This document shows positions 44,825-53,616 of a stretch of 56,118 bases of DNA, piece by piece. Position 1 is the stretch's first letter. The number at the start of each line of letters is the position of its first letter. The notes under the pieces were generated by a model, which ran no database searches, had not been told where the DNA came from, and saw only the letters and a program-made list of their open reading frames with translations. Source of the stretch: an uncultured Fibrobacterota bacterium (GTDB taxonomy: Bacteria; Fibrobacterota; Fibrobacteria; Fibrobacterales; Fibrobacteraceae); the NCBI GenBank assembly GCA_903876665.1, contig CAIRAY010000013.1, positions 1-56,118 on the forward strand, read 5' to 3'. Both the position numbers and the translations under genes were made by a program.

Positions 44825-45255
44825 GGGGTCTCCTTTTTGCGTAAATCGATTACGCGGATTTTTCGGGTTTCATCATCGATTCGTTCCAATTGAACTTCGT
44901 AATGCACGCCCACATCGAGGCCGTGCAGGCGTTCGGGCCATTCGATCAGCGTGATTCCCTCGCTGAAGGAATAATGCTCCACGCCAATTTCGTGCAGGTC
45001 CGCATGGGGGGCTAGGCGGTATAGGTCCAGGTGGAATATGGGCGGGTCGTTTGGGTATTCGTGGACCAGTGCATAGGAAGGGCTATGCACGCCGCCAGTG
45101 AATCCTAGTCCGCGGGCGATTCCCCGGCTGACCACGGTTTTTCCTGCACCTAAATTTCCTCGCAAGGCCACTACATCGCCACGATTCAGTTGTCGCGAAA
45201 AGTCCTCGGCCCAGCGCAGGGTCTCCTCTTCGGAGTGGGTGATGGTTTCGGTCAT
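44821..45255 (-). CDS. tsaE: tRNA threonylcarbamoyladenosine synthesis ATPase
   Basis: TsaE supplies ATP hydrolysis to the TsaB-TsaD complex forming t6A in tRNA. This 144-residue protein has the Walker A motif GNLGAGKT (~33-40), the family segment SPSYALVHEYPN and the DLYRL motif, plus LIEWPERL. TsaB and TsaD are not in the window. Confidence 0.95.
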   Translation of the reverse strand: MTETITHSEEETLRWAEDFSRQLNRGDVVALRGNLGAGKTVVSRGIARGLGFTGGVHSPSYALVHEYPNDPPIFHLDLYRLAPHADLHEIGVEHYSFSEGITLIEWPERLHGLDVGVHYEVQLERIDDETRKIRVIDLRKKETP

Positions 45256-45270
45256 ATTCTTCAGACTTTA

Positions 45271-45347
45271 GTCACCCTCGCGCAGTCGAGGGTCTTGGAT
45301 GAATGGTCACAACCGTTCCGACAGATCCTCGTCTGCGCGAGGATGAC
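45271..45347. repeat. Pair of GTCAYCC palindromic repeats, inverted
   Basis: Copy 1 (45271-45294) reads GTCACCCTCG-CGCAGT-CGAGGGTC; copy 2 (45324-45347) is the reverse-strand version with ATCCTCG/CGAGGAT arms. Each forms a 7-bp hairpin ending in GTCA. They lie upstream of tsaE and the fibro-slime gene, which diverge. Confidence 0.75.
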
Positions 45348-45481
45348 CATGGATTAACGCCAAAATTTTGGGAACTCGATGTCCGCTTCGCAAAGCATCT
45401 TAATGTCTCTGCTCTCTAAATATACCCTGTATCGGGGGGCACTTCAAATGGTTTTAATTACCTTTACCGGCAGGAGAAATC

Positions 45482-47605
45482 ATGAAATCGAAAAGCCTAA
45501 TCCGTCACCTTACTTGGGTCCTCGTCCTACTTCTGGCGGGGTTCACTGCCACAAACGCCGCCGTGACTTGTTCCGACAAGGTGATCCATGTCAAGGTGCC
45601 TGCAAATTGGAGCACGCTCTACTACTTTACGGGCGGGATATTCACCTCGGTTCCGGCTTCGGCACGGCTTAATGGCTGGTATTCCTTCAGCATGACGGGT
45701 GGACTGGGAAGCACCTTCATTTTTGGTGCGGGAAATACATATAGTAATCTCTGGATTACCAAGAATACGAAAGGAGCCACGGCCATCAACGGTTTCAATA
45801 GCCGGGACTACCAGGGTGATGTGTTCAACTGTTCGGAAATCACCGGAACCGATGCGTACTTCTATGAAGATTTGAACAATCCGGGGCAAACTCTGGTATC
45901 CGCAATGCCCCCTAGGGTCCAGACGGTTTTCTTTTTGCTCCCCGACGATGCCGCCTGGCTCCAGGGGCGTCCTCAGATCATCGTAAATGGGGGAACACCT
46001 GAAACCATGCATCCGGACCCGGACCGCTGTGGCTGGTTCCAATACACGTTTTTAAATGAATCCCGCTCCCTCGCCAACATTCTCTTTACCCTGGATTCAG
46101 ATCCCTCGAATATCCTGGGTGCCGAGGGAAGCAATGCCTCCTCCGCGACTCCTATCGATTTGGCCGCTAAATTTTCTGCCCTGCCCAGCGGAGGGACTGA
46201 ACTTTTCTTTAATCCTGAAGAAGGGGCCTTAGGTTGGTTCCCCACCGATCCCGGGGATGTGCGGCAATGCGGCTTCAATTTGGCGGCCGTGCTCTACGAT
46301 ACGGATGCCTCATTGCATGGGGCGTTCTCCTGTGATAATTATCCGAATTATGCAGCGACCGCCTGCTCCACTGCCGTGACCTATTTTGTGGCGGGAAAAA
46401 TTCCTTGCATCGGCGTGACCCGGGGAATCGTGCAACCCACGCTGAACTCGGCTTCCAGGCTCCCCACCTACAATCCATCCAGTGGCTGTTTCGAAAGTGC
46501 CACAAAATTTGACCAGCTCTTCCGCGCGACCCCCAATGTGAACAAAAAAGCCTGCTATGATTTGAACTTCCAGCGGGCAACGGATGGCTTGTGGGAATAC
46601 GATTCGTACAATGAGCCATCCCAAGGGTTTTTCCCGCTCGAGGCAGAACCAAATTCCGGCACGGGAACCAAGCGCACCGCCTATGGCGCCATCAAGCTGG
46701 GTACAGGCGCCACGGGAACGCTCAACTGGGGTTCGATCAATCCAGCTACGGGCATTCCCTTCATCGATACCCGACCCACTGCCAACGGGGAATATGATAT
46801 GGGAACCAATCCGGATATTTACGATAATTCCGCTTGGGGGGCTTGCACCAATACCTCGATTTCAGGAACTTGCCGTGTTTCCGGCACCAAGAACCAGCAT
46901 TTTTGCATGGAGTCCCATAGCGACTTTGTGTACCGGGCGGGTCAAACCTTTTCGGTGCGTGGAGATGATGACATTTGGGTGTTTATCAACAATAAATTGG
47001 TCGTGGATTTGGGTGGAACGCACATGGCTGCCCCGGGTGTTGTGAAATTGGACACCATGGGCTTGACCCCAGGCACTAGCTATAAATTTGATTTTTTCCA
47101 ATGCGACCGACGCACGGACATGTCGAATCTTCGCATCCATTCCAACATTCTTTTTAGTCAACAGGGGCAAGGCCTGTACGCTGAATTGACTCCGCCGGGA
47201 ACCTATAAAATCATGAAGCAGGCGGGCGGAAGCGACTGTGCCGCCATGTTGAATCCGGGATCTGGCCCCATTGATGGATCCCTGCTGGATCTGAACTATT
47301 TCCTCACCCAGTCCTCGGGCGATAGTGTGCAGACCTATACCGGGCAGGCGGCCTGGTTTGGCGGGATAAAAATCGCTGCGGGGACGGTCACCATTGATAC
47401 ATCCAAATTTGCAGGCCTTGCCCCAGGTCGCTATCGCCTCAATATTTGGGAAGTGAGTGTGCCAATCTCAAAAGTGATAATTAATATCAGCATTGGAGAT
47501 GCCTCCAATGCCCTGTTGCCCAAGGGAAAATCGCTTATCGGCAAAAAGAGCTCCAAGAGTGGGAAAACTCCCCGCGACCTTTTGGGTCGCAAGCCTCGAA
47601 AATAG
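45482..47605 (+). CDS. Fibro-slime domain secreted protein
   Basis: This 707-residue protein has a signal peptide (~1-27, LTWVLVLLLAGFTATNAA). The fibro-slime domain occupies ~330-570 and contains the PA14-like calcium-loop signature RGDDDIWVFINNKLVVDLGG followed by HMAAPGVVKLD and YKFDFFQCDRRTDMSNL. Such proteins are characteristic of Fibrobacter cell surfaces and are associated with adhesion to cellulose and extracellular slime. The N-terminal ~300 residues are beta-rich with cysteines, and the C-terminus ends in a basic tail (KKSSKSGKTPRDLLGRKPRK). GCAGGAGA precedes the ATG. Confidence 0.9.
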   Translation: MKSKSLIRHLTWVLVLLLAGFTATNAAVTCSDKVIHVKVPANWSTLYYFTGGIFTSVPASARLNGWYSFSMTGGLGSTFIFGAGNTYSNLWITKNTKGATAINGFNSRDYQGDVFNCSEITGTDAYFYEDLNNPGQTLVSAMPPRVQTVFFLLPDDAAWLQGRPQIIVNGGTPETMHPDPDRCGWFQYTFLNESRSLANILFTLDSDPSNILGAEGSNASSATPIDLAAKFSALPSGGTELFFNPEEGALGWFPTDPGDVRQCGFNLAAVLYDTDASLHGAFSCDNYPNYAATACSTAVTYFVAGKIPCIGVTRGIVQPTLNSASRLPTYNPSSGCFESATKFDQLFRATPNVNKKACYDLNFQRATDGLWEYDSYNEPSQGFFPLEAEPNSGTGTKRTAYGAIKLGTGATGTLNWGSINPATGIPFIDTRPTANGEYDMGTNPDIYDNSAWGACTNTSISGTCRVSGTKNQHFCMESHSDFVYRAGQTFSVRGDDDIWVFINNKLVVDLGGTHMAAPGVVKLDTMGLTPGTSYKFDFFQCDRRTDMSNLRIHSNILFSQQGQGLYAELTPPGTYKIMKQAGGSDCAAMLNPGSGPIDGSLLDLNYFLTQSSGDSVQTYTGQAAWFGGIKIAAGTVTIDTSKFAGLAPGRYRLNIWEVSVPISKVIINISIGDASNALLPKGKSLIGKKSSKSGKTPRDLLGRKPRK

Positions 47606-47616
47606 ATGTCATGAAT

Positions 47617-48456
47617 CTACAATAGGACCGGAGCCAAGTCTTCGGTCATGTTTTCGATCAAATCCATTTCGGGATGATGCGTCATGGCTTGAGGGGATCC
47701 GGAAATGCCCGTGAACTGCAAAGTGGCGTCATCGCCTTTCCAATGCAAAAGCGCTTCGCCTCCGCACACTCGGCAATACAGGGTTTCTCCTTCCCGGGAA
47801 TTGCTGGGAATTACAATGGTGGGCCCGCATTTGGGGCAAGTCAATAAAGGGATCCCATCTTCCGAATGGCCCACGATATGGGTGAGGTAGCCCTTATGGC
47901 CCAGCTCCAGGAATTGGTTGGCCAGGTCGTGGTCAAATTGGGTTCCGGCATTCATCTGGATGATTTCAAGAGCCTTTTGAATCGACATGCCCTGTCGATA
48001 GGACCGGGTGCTGGTCATGGCGTCAAAGGCGTCGCATATACCCACAACCCTGGAAACCCAGGGGATTTCTAGGCCTTCGAGTCCTTGGGGGTAACCCCGG
48101 CCCGAGGGCATTTCGTGGTGCCCAATCACCGCATCCAGGGCAAAGGAGGCTAGGGGATGGCGCTGGAGCATGCGTGCCCCTACTGCCGGGTGGGTCTTTA
48201 TAATTTCATACTCGCCTTCGGTGAGCTTTCCTGGTTTTCCCAAAACATTGTCGGGGAGGGAAATTTTACCAATGTCGTGAATAAAGCCACCGAGCTCGGC
48301 CAAGGCCTGCTGTTGCCGGGTGGCTTGGCTTGCAGAGCCAAGAAGCCTTGCATATTGGGACACGCGCCACAGGTGACCCCCGGTATAGGGATCCCGGGCC
48401 TCCACAAAGGAAGCCATGACTAGGAGCGATTTGATGATTTGGCCATTTTCCGTCAT
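47617..48456 (-). CDS. HD-GYP phosphodiesterase-like protein with zinc ribbon
   Basis: This 279-residue protein has an HD-GYP domain (~5-185) with HDIGK (H60, D61), GHHEMPSGRGYPQGL (H113, H114; GYP at 121-123) and GICDAFDAMTSTRSYR. HD-GYP enzymes degrade cyclic di-GMP. A C-terminal zinc ribbon follows (C207, C210 in CPKCG; C228, C231 in CRVCGG), which is uncommon after HD-GYP as far as I recall. A diguanylate cyclase gene lies 6 kb away, so c-di-GMP signalling is plausible. Confidence 0.87.
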   Translation of the reverse strand: MTENGQIIKSLLVMASFVEARDPYTGGHLWRVSQYARLLGSASQATRQQQALAELGGFIHDIGKISLPDNVLGKPGKLTEGEYEIIKTHPAVGARMLQRHPLASFALDAVIGHHEMPSGRGYPQGLEGLEIPWVSRVVGICDAFDAMTSTRSYRQGMSIQKALEIIQMNAGTQFDHDLANQFLELGHKGYLTHIVGHSEDGIPLLTCPKCGPTIVIPSNSREGETLYCRVCGGEALLHWKGDDATLQFTGISGSPQAMTHHPEMDLIENMTEDLAPVLL

Positions 48457-48521
48457 ATAGGGATTATAACCTTTGTGATGGGAAATGTCGAGGAAGGGGT
48501 TTTGGGGTCGGCCTTCGATCC

Positions 48522-48697
48522 GTCACCCTGGCCCCAAAAGGGGGTGGGCTCGTAATGCTGTCGTCACCCTCGCGCCGGCGAGGGTCCTGGAGCTAGACCC
48601 TCGCCTACGCGAGGGTGACGAAATCCCGCATGGATGGGATCATGGTAGATCCCCGTCTGCGCGGGGATGACCGGGATGTTGCCTGCGCGAGGGTGAC
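48522..48697. repeat. Cluster of GTCAYCC palindromic repeats
   Basis: Three full copies (48563-48586 plus; 48596-48619 minus; 48648-48671 minus), a half copy (48680-48697) and a diverged copy (about 48522-48548) of the same ~24-nt hairpin family as at 45271. Arms vary together (CCCTCG/CGAGGG, CCCCG/CGGGG), which preserves pairing. They fill the serS to HD-GYP gap. Confidence 0.75.
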
Positions 48698-48710
48698 GAT
48701 TGGGCCCCGC

Positions 48711-49991
48711 TTAAGCCTGGGGTGCTTCGATCCGCTCGAGGCCACCCATGTAGGGGCGTAGAACTTCTGGAATGACGAGCGAGCCGTCCGCCTGCTGGTA
48801 ATGATCGCAGATCGCCACCATGACGCGGGGGGTCGCTAGACCGGAGCCGTTCAGGGTGTGGACCAGTGCGTTCTTTCCGTTGATTTTGGACTTGATCCCG
48901 GCCCGGCGGGCTTGGAAATCCTCGAAGTTCGACACGGAGCTCACTTCCAGCCAGCGTTTTTCTACCGGTGCCCAGACTTCGAGATCGTAGCACTTGGAGG
49001 CTCCGAAGCCCATGTCGCCCTTGCAAAGCAGGATGGTACGGAAGTGCAGGCCCAGCATTTTCAGGAGTTCTTCGGAATAGCTGACGATCTGTTCGTGGTC
49101 GTCGTAGCTCTTGTCGGGGTGTGAGAAATACACCATCTCGACCTTGTTGAACTGGTGCAGGCGCAAGAGTCCACGGGTGTCCTTGCCGTAGCTGCCGGCT
49201 TCGCGACGGAAGCAGGCGGAATAGGCGCACAGCTTGAGGGGAAGCTTCTCTTCGGGGATGAATTCATCCGCGTACATGTTGGTTAGGGGAACTTCGGCGG
49301 TGGGGATGAGGAACAGGTCATCATCCTTGTCGCAGCGGTACATGTCTTCTTCAAATTTGGGCAATTGGCCCGTGCCCTTCATGGAATTGCGGGTAACCAG
49401 GTAGGGAGGAACGATTTCTTCGAATCCCCATTTCTGGGTGTGCTGGTCCAAAAAAAACTGGATCAGGGCGCGCTCGAGGCGGGCACCCAGGCCACGGTAG
49501 ATTGGAAATCCGGAGCCGGAAATTTTGGAGCCACGGTCAAAGTCAAAGATGCCGAGCTTGTCGCCCAGGGTTTTGTGTTCGGTGGGCTCAAAGTCGTGGG
49601 TTTTGGGGGTTCCCCAGGTCCGGACAACCACATTTTCTTCGGGAGTCTTGCCTTCGGGGCAGGTGTGGTGGGGCAGATTGGGGATGTGCAATAGCAAATT
49701 CGTCTGTTCGTCTTCCACTGCGCGGATCTGGGTGTCGAGCTCCGAGATGCGCTCGCCCACTTTGCGCATTTCTTCCATGATGGCCGTGGCGTCTTCGCCC
49801 TTTTTCTTGAGCTCGCCGATCTGCTTGGAAACCGTGTTGCGATTGGACTTGAGGGTCTCCACTTCAGTCATCAGCTTGCGACGCTGGACATCGAGCTCGA
49901 GCACGGAAGAAATGCTGATCTGGGAGTTCTTCTTGGCCGTTTCGGTCTGGTAGAATTCAGGATTTTCGCGGATAAGCTTGATGTCGAGCAT
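48711..49991 (-). CDS. serS: Seryl-tRNA synthetase
   Basis: This class II synthetase charges tRNA-Ser. The open frame begins at 50057, but the ATG at 49991 (MLDIKLIRENPEFYQ) is the family start, giving 426 residues; GAGG lies upstream. The N-terminal coiled-coil arm spans ~30-100. Motif 2 (FRREAGSYGKDTRGLLRLHQF) and motif 3 (the segment GSLVIPEVLRPYMGG) are intact. Confidence 0.97.
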   Translation of the reverse strand: MLDIKLIRENPEFYQTETAKKNSQISISSVLELDVQRRKLMTEVETLKSNRNTVSKQIGELKKKGEDATAIMEEMRKVGERISELDTQIRAVEDEQTNLLLHIPNLPHHTCPEGKTPEENVVVRTWGTPKTHDFEPTEHKTLGDKLGIFDFDRGSKISGSGFPIYRGLGARLERALIQFFLDQHTQKWGFEEIVPPYLVTRNSMKGTGQLPKFEEDMYRCDKDDDLFLIPTAEVPLTNMYADEFIPEEKLPLKLCAYSACFRREAGSYGKDTRGLLRLHQFNKVEMVYFSHPDKSYDDHEQIVSYSEELLKMLGLHFRTILLCKGDMGFGASKCYDLEVWAPVEKRWLEVSSVSNFEDFQARRAGIKSKINGKNALVHTLNGSGLATPRVMVAICDHYQQADGSLVIPEVLRPYMGGLERIEAPQA

Positions 49992-50065
49992 GGAGAACCT
50001 CGTAAATAGGGTAGGGGAAATGTAAAAAAAGAATGATGAGGGGGGATCTCTTTGCACGGTCCTTT

Positions 50066-50270
50066 AGTGGAAAGTGGAAAGTGGAAAGTGGAAAATGGAA
50101 AGTGGAAAGTAAACAGCCCGCGTCCCAGCACGAAACCTTAGTGGAAAACGGAAAGTTTCGACGCTTCTTTTCTAATTCTGGGACAACCTTTTGCAACTCT
50201 CCACTTTCCACTTGTATTTCTCCCCCCGTTCCACAACTTTCCACTTTCAAATTTTCACACTTTCCGTTTG
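50066..50270. repeat. Dispersed AGTGGAAAGT inverted-repeat element, copy C
   Basis: Left side is a short tandem run of GTGGAAA units (50066-50110), then a 101-nt core (50105-50205) with the same start as copies A and B (GAAAGTAAACAGCC...AGTGGAAAACGGAAAGTT) and the same end (GCAACTCTCCACT), but a replaced centre. Further TTTCCACTTGTAT modules run to about 50270. It fills most of the 336-bp gap between divergently transcribed serS and the second receptor; the remainder shows no gene. Confidence 0.78.
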
Positions 50271-50327
50271 TATTCATACCCCCGCACTTTCCACTTGCCC
50301 CCCTTCCCTTTTTCTAGTTTATTCCCA

Positions 50328-52670
50328 ATGCGTTTGCTTGCCATTATTCTTTTGCTGGTTTCGGTGTCGTCTTTTGCTGTTCCCCTTTTGGGGGTGGTTC
50401 TCGAAGACGGGACGGACCGTCCCATTCCGTATTGCGAAATTCTTTACGCCTCGGGCAAGCCCCTAGGCCAGGCGGACCGGCGGGGACGCTTTGAATTGGA
50501 AGTCGAGCGGCGAAGCGCTTCCCTTCTGGTGGTGCGACCCGGCTACGACACCGCGAAGGTGGAATTGCAGGATTATGTGGACCTTCTGGATGTGGTGATC
50601 ACTTTGCGTTCCAGTGTCCAAGAGCTCGGACAGACCACGGTGCGGGCCAAGGTTACTCCCAAATGGCGCGATGACCGGGAAGTTTCGGTGGCGCGCCTTG
50701 AGGACGCTGCGGGCCTGCGTTTTGACGTGGCGGAGCACCTGAGTCAGCTACCGGGCATGTCGGGCCAGCGTGATTTCAGCTCCGCCCTTTCCTATGATGG
50801 ATCCCGGCCCGAAGAGGTGGCCTATCATCTCGGGGGCGTTCGCGTTCCCAATATGCGCCATCTCGATGTGGGGTTTCCAGGTAATCTTTCCGTGATCAAT
50901 CCGCATATCCTGCGCGGAGTCGAGGTGCGGGACCATTACGGCGAAGGCCCGGCCCAGCAAGGGCTGGCTTCCTCCATCCAATTTGCGCAAGCTCCAGGAA
51001 GCGAAGATGAATTCAAGCTACGGGGTTCCATGGGAACCACCATGCGCGAGGTGACTATCACGGGGCCCTGGATCTTCTGGGATGCCTTTACCATCAGCTT
51101 CCGCTGGCTTGATCCTTCCATGCTGAAAAATATGGGCGAAAAATTCTTCACCGAATTCAAAAAACGCGACGCAGCTTGCGGGGGTTCGGCTGCCGAGTGC
51201 CAGGCTCCCGAATCCAAAAACCCCTTTTCCCTCAGTGCCTGGGACTTGTATTCCCATTTCTCCGGCAAGGATTCCAGTGGTGCCAAATGGGCTTTGACCA
51301 CCTTGATGTCCCGCGATGAATACCAGGTGAATCAGGATACCTCCCTGGTGGTCGACTCGGTCAACAGCGCCACCTTGATCGGAGGTGATCAGGCTTACAA
51401 CGCGATCATTGGTGAATATGCCGGAGCGGATGGACTTGCCTGGCACACGGGTTGGATTCAGGAGAGCGTCGCGGATACTCTGCGCGACACCACGGGATTC
51501 CGCAGTGATTCCAATGTGCAAGGAGATGACTCCTTTCGCAACTTTATCGATGCAGGACGTCGTTCCCAAACTCATTATGTGATAGGCGCGGATGATTTGC
51601 TTTCCAAGAAATTATTGGGCGCCGATGTCTCTTGGGCGGCCGAATATGAGCGCACCCAGTCGGACCGCACTTGGATGGACTACAACCGGTCCCGCGAGGG
51701 GGCGTTGTCGGGTAATTTCTTGGAAGCCTTGGGGCGCCTGGCGTGGAAGGGCGCAAAGAATAAAGTGATCGTGGGTGCGGGACTTTCCTCGCTGATTACG
51801 GGTGGTCAAATGCCCATTGCCTCCGTGGATTGGGATCGCAAACTGGATTCAGCTTTTGGTCTGCATGTCTTTAGTGGGGGGGCCTGGCGCAGTCAATACA
51901 CGGTGCGCAACGATGGGCGCGAAGTGGTTGGCTTCTTGAATTCGGGCGCATCGGGCAAATTGGGCATGGGTGTCGATACCCGCACCATCAAAGCCAGCAT
52001 TCATGGATTTGGGCGCTACTACCCCGATCCGGAATTCCCCGAACCCAAAGGTTTCTGGCATTACAAAGAACAGGCACAGGCCGACATGGCTTGGGTCAGC
52101 GGACTTTCGGGAACCGCGGAATACCGGACCTCGCACCATTTTTCCTTGCAGAGCAACCTCTCCTCCGTATATGGCGAATACGCCATGCAAGGCGGTTCCA
52201 GCATAACTTGGCCGGCGAATGTCCGCCTAGAAATGTCCACTCATCTGCGCCTGTATCCGCGCACCGATTCCTTAATTTCTGTGATCGTCTCTCACCGGGC
52301 CGCATGGCATCGGCCCCTGTATTCCTATACCATCCAGCTCGCAGATGCGGTGCAACAAGGGACTCGAACCATTCATGAATCGGGCATGTACACGGATTTA
52401 TTCCGTACCGATGTGCGGGTCAATCTGGATTTGAAAAGCGCCTGGAAGCCCCTCGAAAGCGTACGCTTTTTTCTGGAGGCCGACAATGTCTTTGAGCCCC
52501 TGGGAATGACTGCACTAACCTGGCTGGGTTCAGACAACGCCCGCGAGCGCTCCCAGGTGGTATTGGACGCGGACGGCAATTCCGACAACGGAATCGAACT
52601 GGTTCCCTTTATGGCCAAGGGTATGGGACTTTATGTGCAATTTGGCGTCGAAGGCAATCTTGGGATTTAG
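50328..52670 (+). CDS. TonB-dependent receptor with carboxypeptidase-like N-terminal domain
   Basis: The start is ATG 50328 (MRLLAIILLLVSVSSFA signal peptide), 780 residues; the frame is open upstream into the repeat. A CarboxypepD_reg-like domain (~20-95: LLGVVLEDGTDRPIPYCEI, GRFELEVERRSASLLVV) precedes the plug (~120-230: DVAEHLSQLPGMSGQRDFSS, EVAYHLGGVRVPNM) and a long barrel. It stands alone, so it probably relies on the Ton energiser encoded at 33-38 kb or another. Ligand unknown. Confidence 0.85.
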   Translation: MRLLAIILLLVSVSSFAVPLLGVVLEDGTDRPIPYCEILYASGKPLGQADRRGRFELEVERRSASLLVVRPGYDTAKVELQDYVDLLDVVITLRSSVQELGQTTVRAKVTPKWRDDREVSVARLEDAAGLRFDVAEHLSQLPGMSGQRDFSSALSYDGSRPEEVAYHLGGVRVPNMRHLDVGFPGNLSVINPHILRGVEVRDHYGEGPAQQGLASSIQFAQAPGSEDEFKLRGSMGTTMREVTITGPWIFWDAFTISFRWLDPSMLKNMGEKFFTEFKKRDAACGGSAAECQAPESKNPFSLSAWDLYSHFSGKDSSGAKWALTTLMSRDEYQVNQDTSLVVDSVNSATLIGGDQAYNAIIGEYAGADGLAWHTGWIQESVADTLRDTTGFRSDSNVQGDDSFRNFIDAGRRSQTHYVIGADDLLSKKLLGADVSWAAEYERTQSDRTWMDYNRSREGALSGNFLEALGRLAWKGAKNKVIVGAGLSSLITGGQMPIASVDWDRKLDSAFGLHVFSGGAWRSQYTVRNDGREVVGFLNSGASGKLGMGVDTRTIKASIHGFGRYYPDPEFPEPKGFWHYKEQAQADMAWVSGLSGTAEYRTSHHFSLQSNLSSVYGEYAMQGGSSITWPANVRLEMSTHLRLYPRTDSLISVIVSHRAAWHRPLYSYTIQLADAVQQGTRTIHESGMYTDLFRTDVRVNLDLKSAWKPLESVRFFLEADNVFEPLGMTALTWLGSDNARERSQVVLDADGNSDNGIELVPFMAKGMGLYVQFGVEGNLGI

Positions 52671-52687
52671 GTATTCCCATGAACGGT

Positions 52688-52837
52688 GATGCCCGTGCCG
52701 GGCATGACAAAACAATCGGGCATGACAAAACAATCGGGCATGACAAAACAATCGGGCATGACAAAACAATCGGGCATGACAAAACAATCGGGCATGACAA
52801 AACAATCGGGCATGACAAAACAACCGGGCATGACAAG
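52688..52837. repeat. 18-bp tandem array seeded by a GTCAYCC-like palindrome
   Basis: Seven consecutive units of GGGCATGACAAAACAATC (first at 52700, last full unit 52808-52825 with one change) and a partial eighth end at 52837. The array begins inside a palindrome ATGCCCG-TGC-CGGGCAT (52689-52705), a relative of the ~24-nt hairpin family. The unit is six codons, so the array stays open in all frames and would encode GHDKTI repeats if translated. It lies between the receptor and the dipeptidase gene. Confidence 0.9.
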
Positions 52838-52906
52838 TCTACCGAGCACGGGCCCTATGGCAACAAGACAGCTGGTCACGACCGACTGTTCGGTGATTAC
52901 ATCCAA

Positions 52907-53590
52907 GTGTTGCGATTCCTTTTTGTTTTTCTCCTTGCAACGACCGCCTTTGCCTCAGACTATTGTGCCCAGATGCGCTTATGGGTGCAGGCAATGGAGC
53001 GGGATTCCAATGCGGTGGAAATCACCGGCTGGCAAGGGCTCACGGTAGAATTGCGCTATGCTGACACAATAAATATTACCGGGAAAAACATCTACTGCTC
53101 GGAAAAACGGGCCTGGGCGCATCGGGATATTGCATACAAACTCCAGAAAGCCATTGCCTTGGTACAAAAAGAACACCCGGGAAATAAGCTGCACCTTTGG
53201 GATGCCGCGCGCCCCCTCTTTGCCCAGGCAGTCCTGCGCGAAGCCATCCGCGGGAAAGGGCTCTCGGACTATGTGAGTAGCGCGACCAAGGGGTCTTTGC
53301 ATAATTTTGGTATGGCGCTGGACCTCACGGCGGAGAATCCGGATGGAACCCTTCTGGACATGGGCACGGATTTCGACTCCTTTTCCCCAGCGGCAGGAGC
53401 CAGCCGTCGCATGGAAGATAGCCTCGTCGTGGCGGGGGAATTAACGGCCCGCCAGGTGGCCAACCGCAGGATCATGCGTAGCATCCTTCAGCGTGCAGGC
53501 TTGATCCAGCTGCCCTCGGAGTGGTGGCACTTCAATGGGGCGCGCTCGGCCTGGGTCTATGAAAACATGCAAATGCTGGGAGTGCGGTAG
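52907..53590 (+). CDS. VanX-type D-Ala-D-Ala dipeptidase (M15D)
   Basis: The frame is open from 52679 through the tandem repeat, but a signal peptide (VLRFLFVFLLATTAFA) begins at GTG 52907, the preferred start (TTG 52910 is an alternative); no strong ribosome-binding site is visible. The 227-residue product has the zinc motif SLHNFGMALDL and the catalytic EWWHFN. The M15D family cleaves D-Ala-D-Ala dipeptide in the periplasm; such enzymes recycle peptidoglycan, and no other van gene is present, so resistance is not implied. Confidence 0.87.
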   Translation: MLRFLFVFLLATTAFASDYCAQMRLWVQAMERDSNAVEITGWQGLTVELRYADTINITGKNIYCSEKRAWAHRDIAYKLQKAIALVQKEHPGNKLHLWDAARPLFAQAVLREAIRGKGLSDYVSSATKGSLHNFGMALDLTAENPDGTLLDMGTDFDSFSPAAGASRRMEDSLVVAGELTARQVANRRIMRSILQRAGLIQLPSEWWHFNGARSAWVYENMQMLGVR

Positions 53591-53616
53591 GGGCTTTCCT
53601 TTTTTCCAGCCCGCAA

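Noticed and set aside
52700..52837. CRISPR-like repeat array
   Set aside because: Units are contiguous 18-mers with no spacers, and no cas gene is nearby; this is a simple tandem repeat.
52679..52906. Dipeptidase starting at ATG 52679, including GHDKTI repeats
   Set aside because: It would bury the clear signal peptide about 76 residues inside the protein; start at 52907 is preferred, though not proven.
52907..53590. Vancomycin-resistance interpretation of the VanX-like protein
   Set aside because: No vanH/vanA-type ligase or regulators nearby, and the product has a signal peptide, fitting periplasmic peptidoglycan turnover better.
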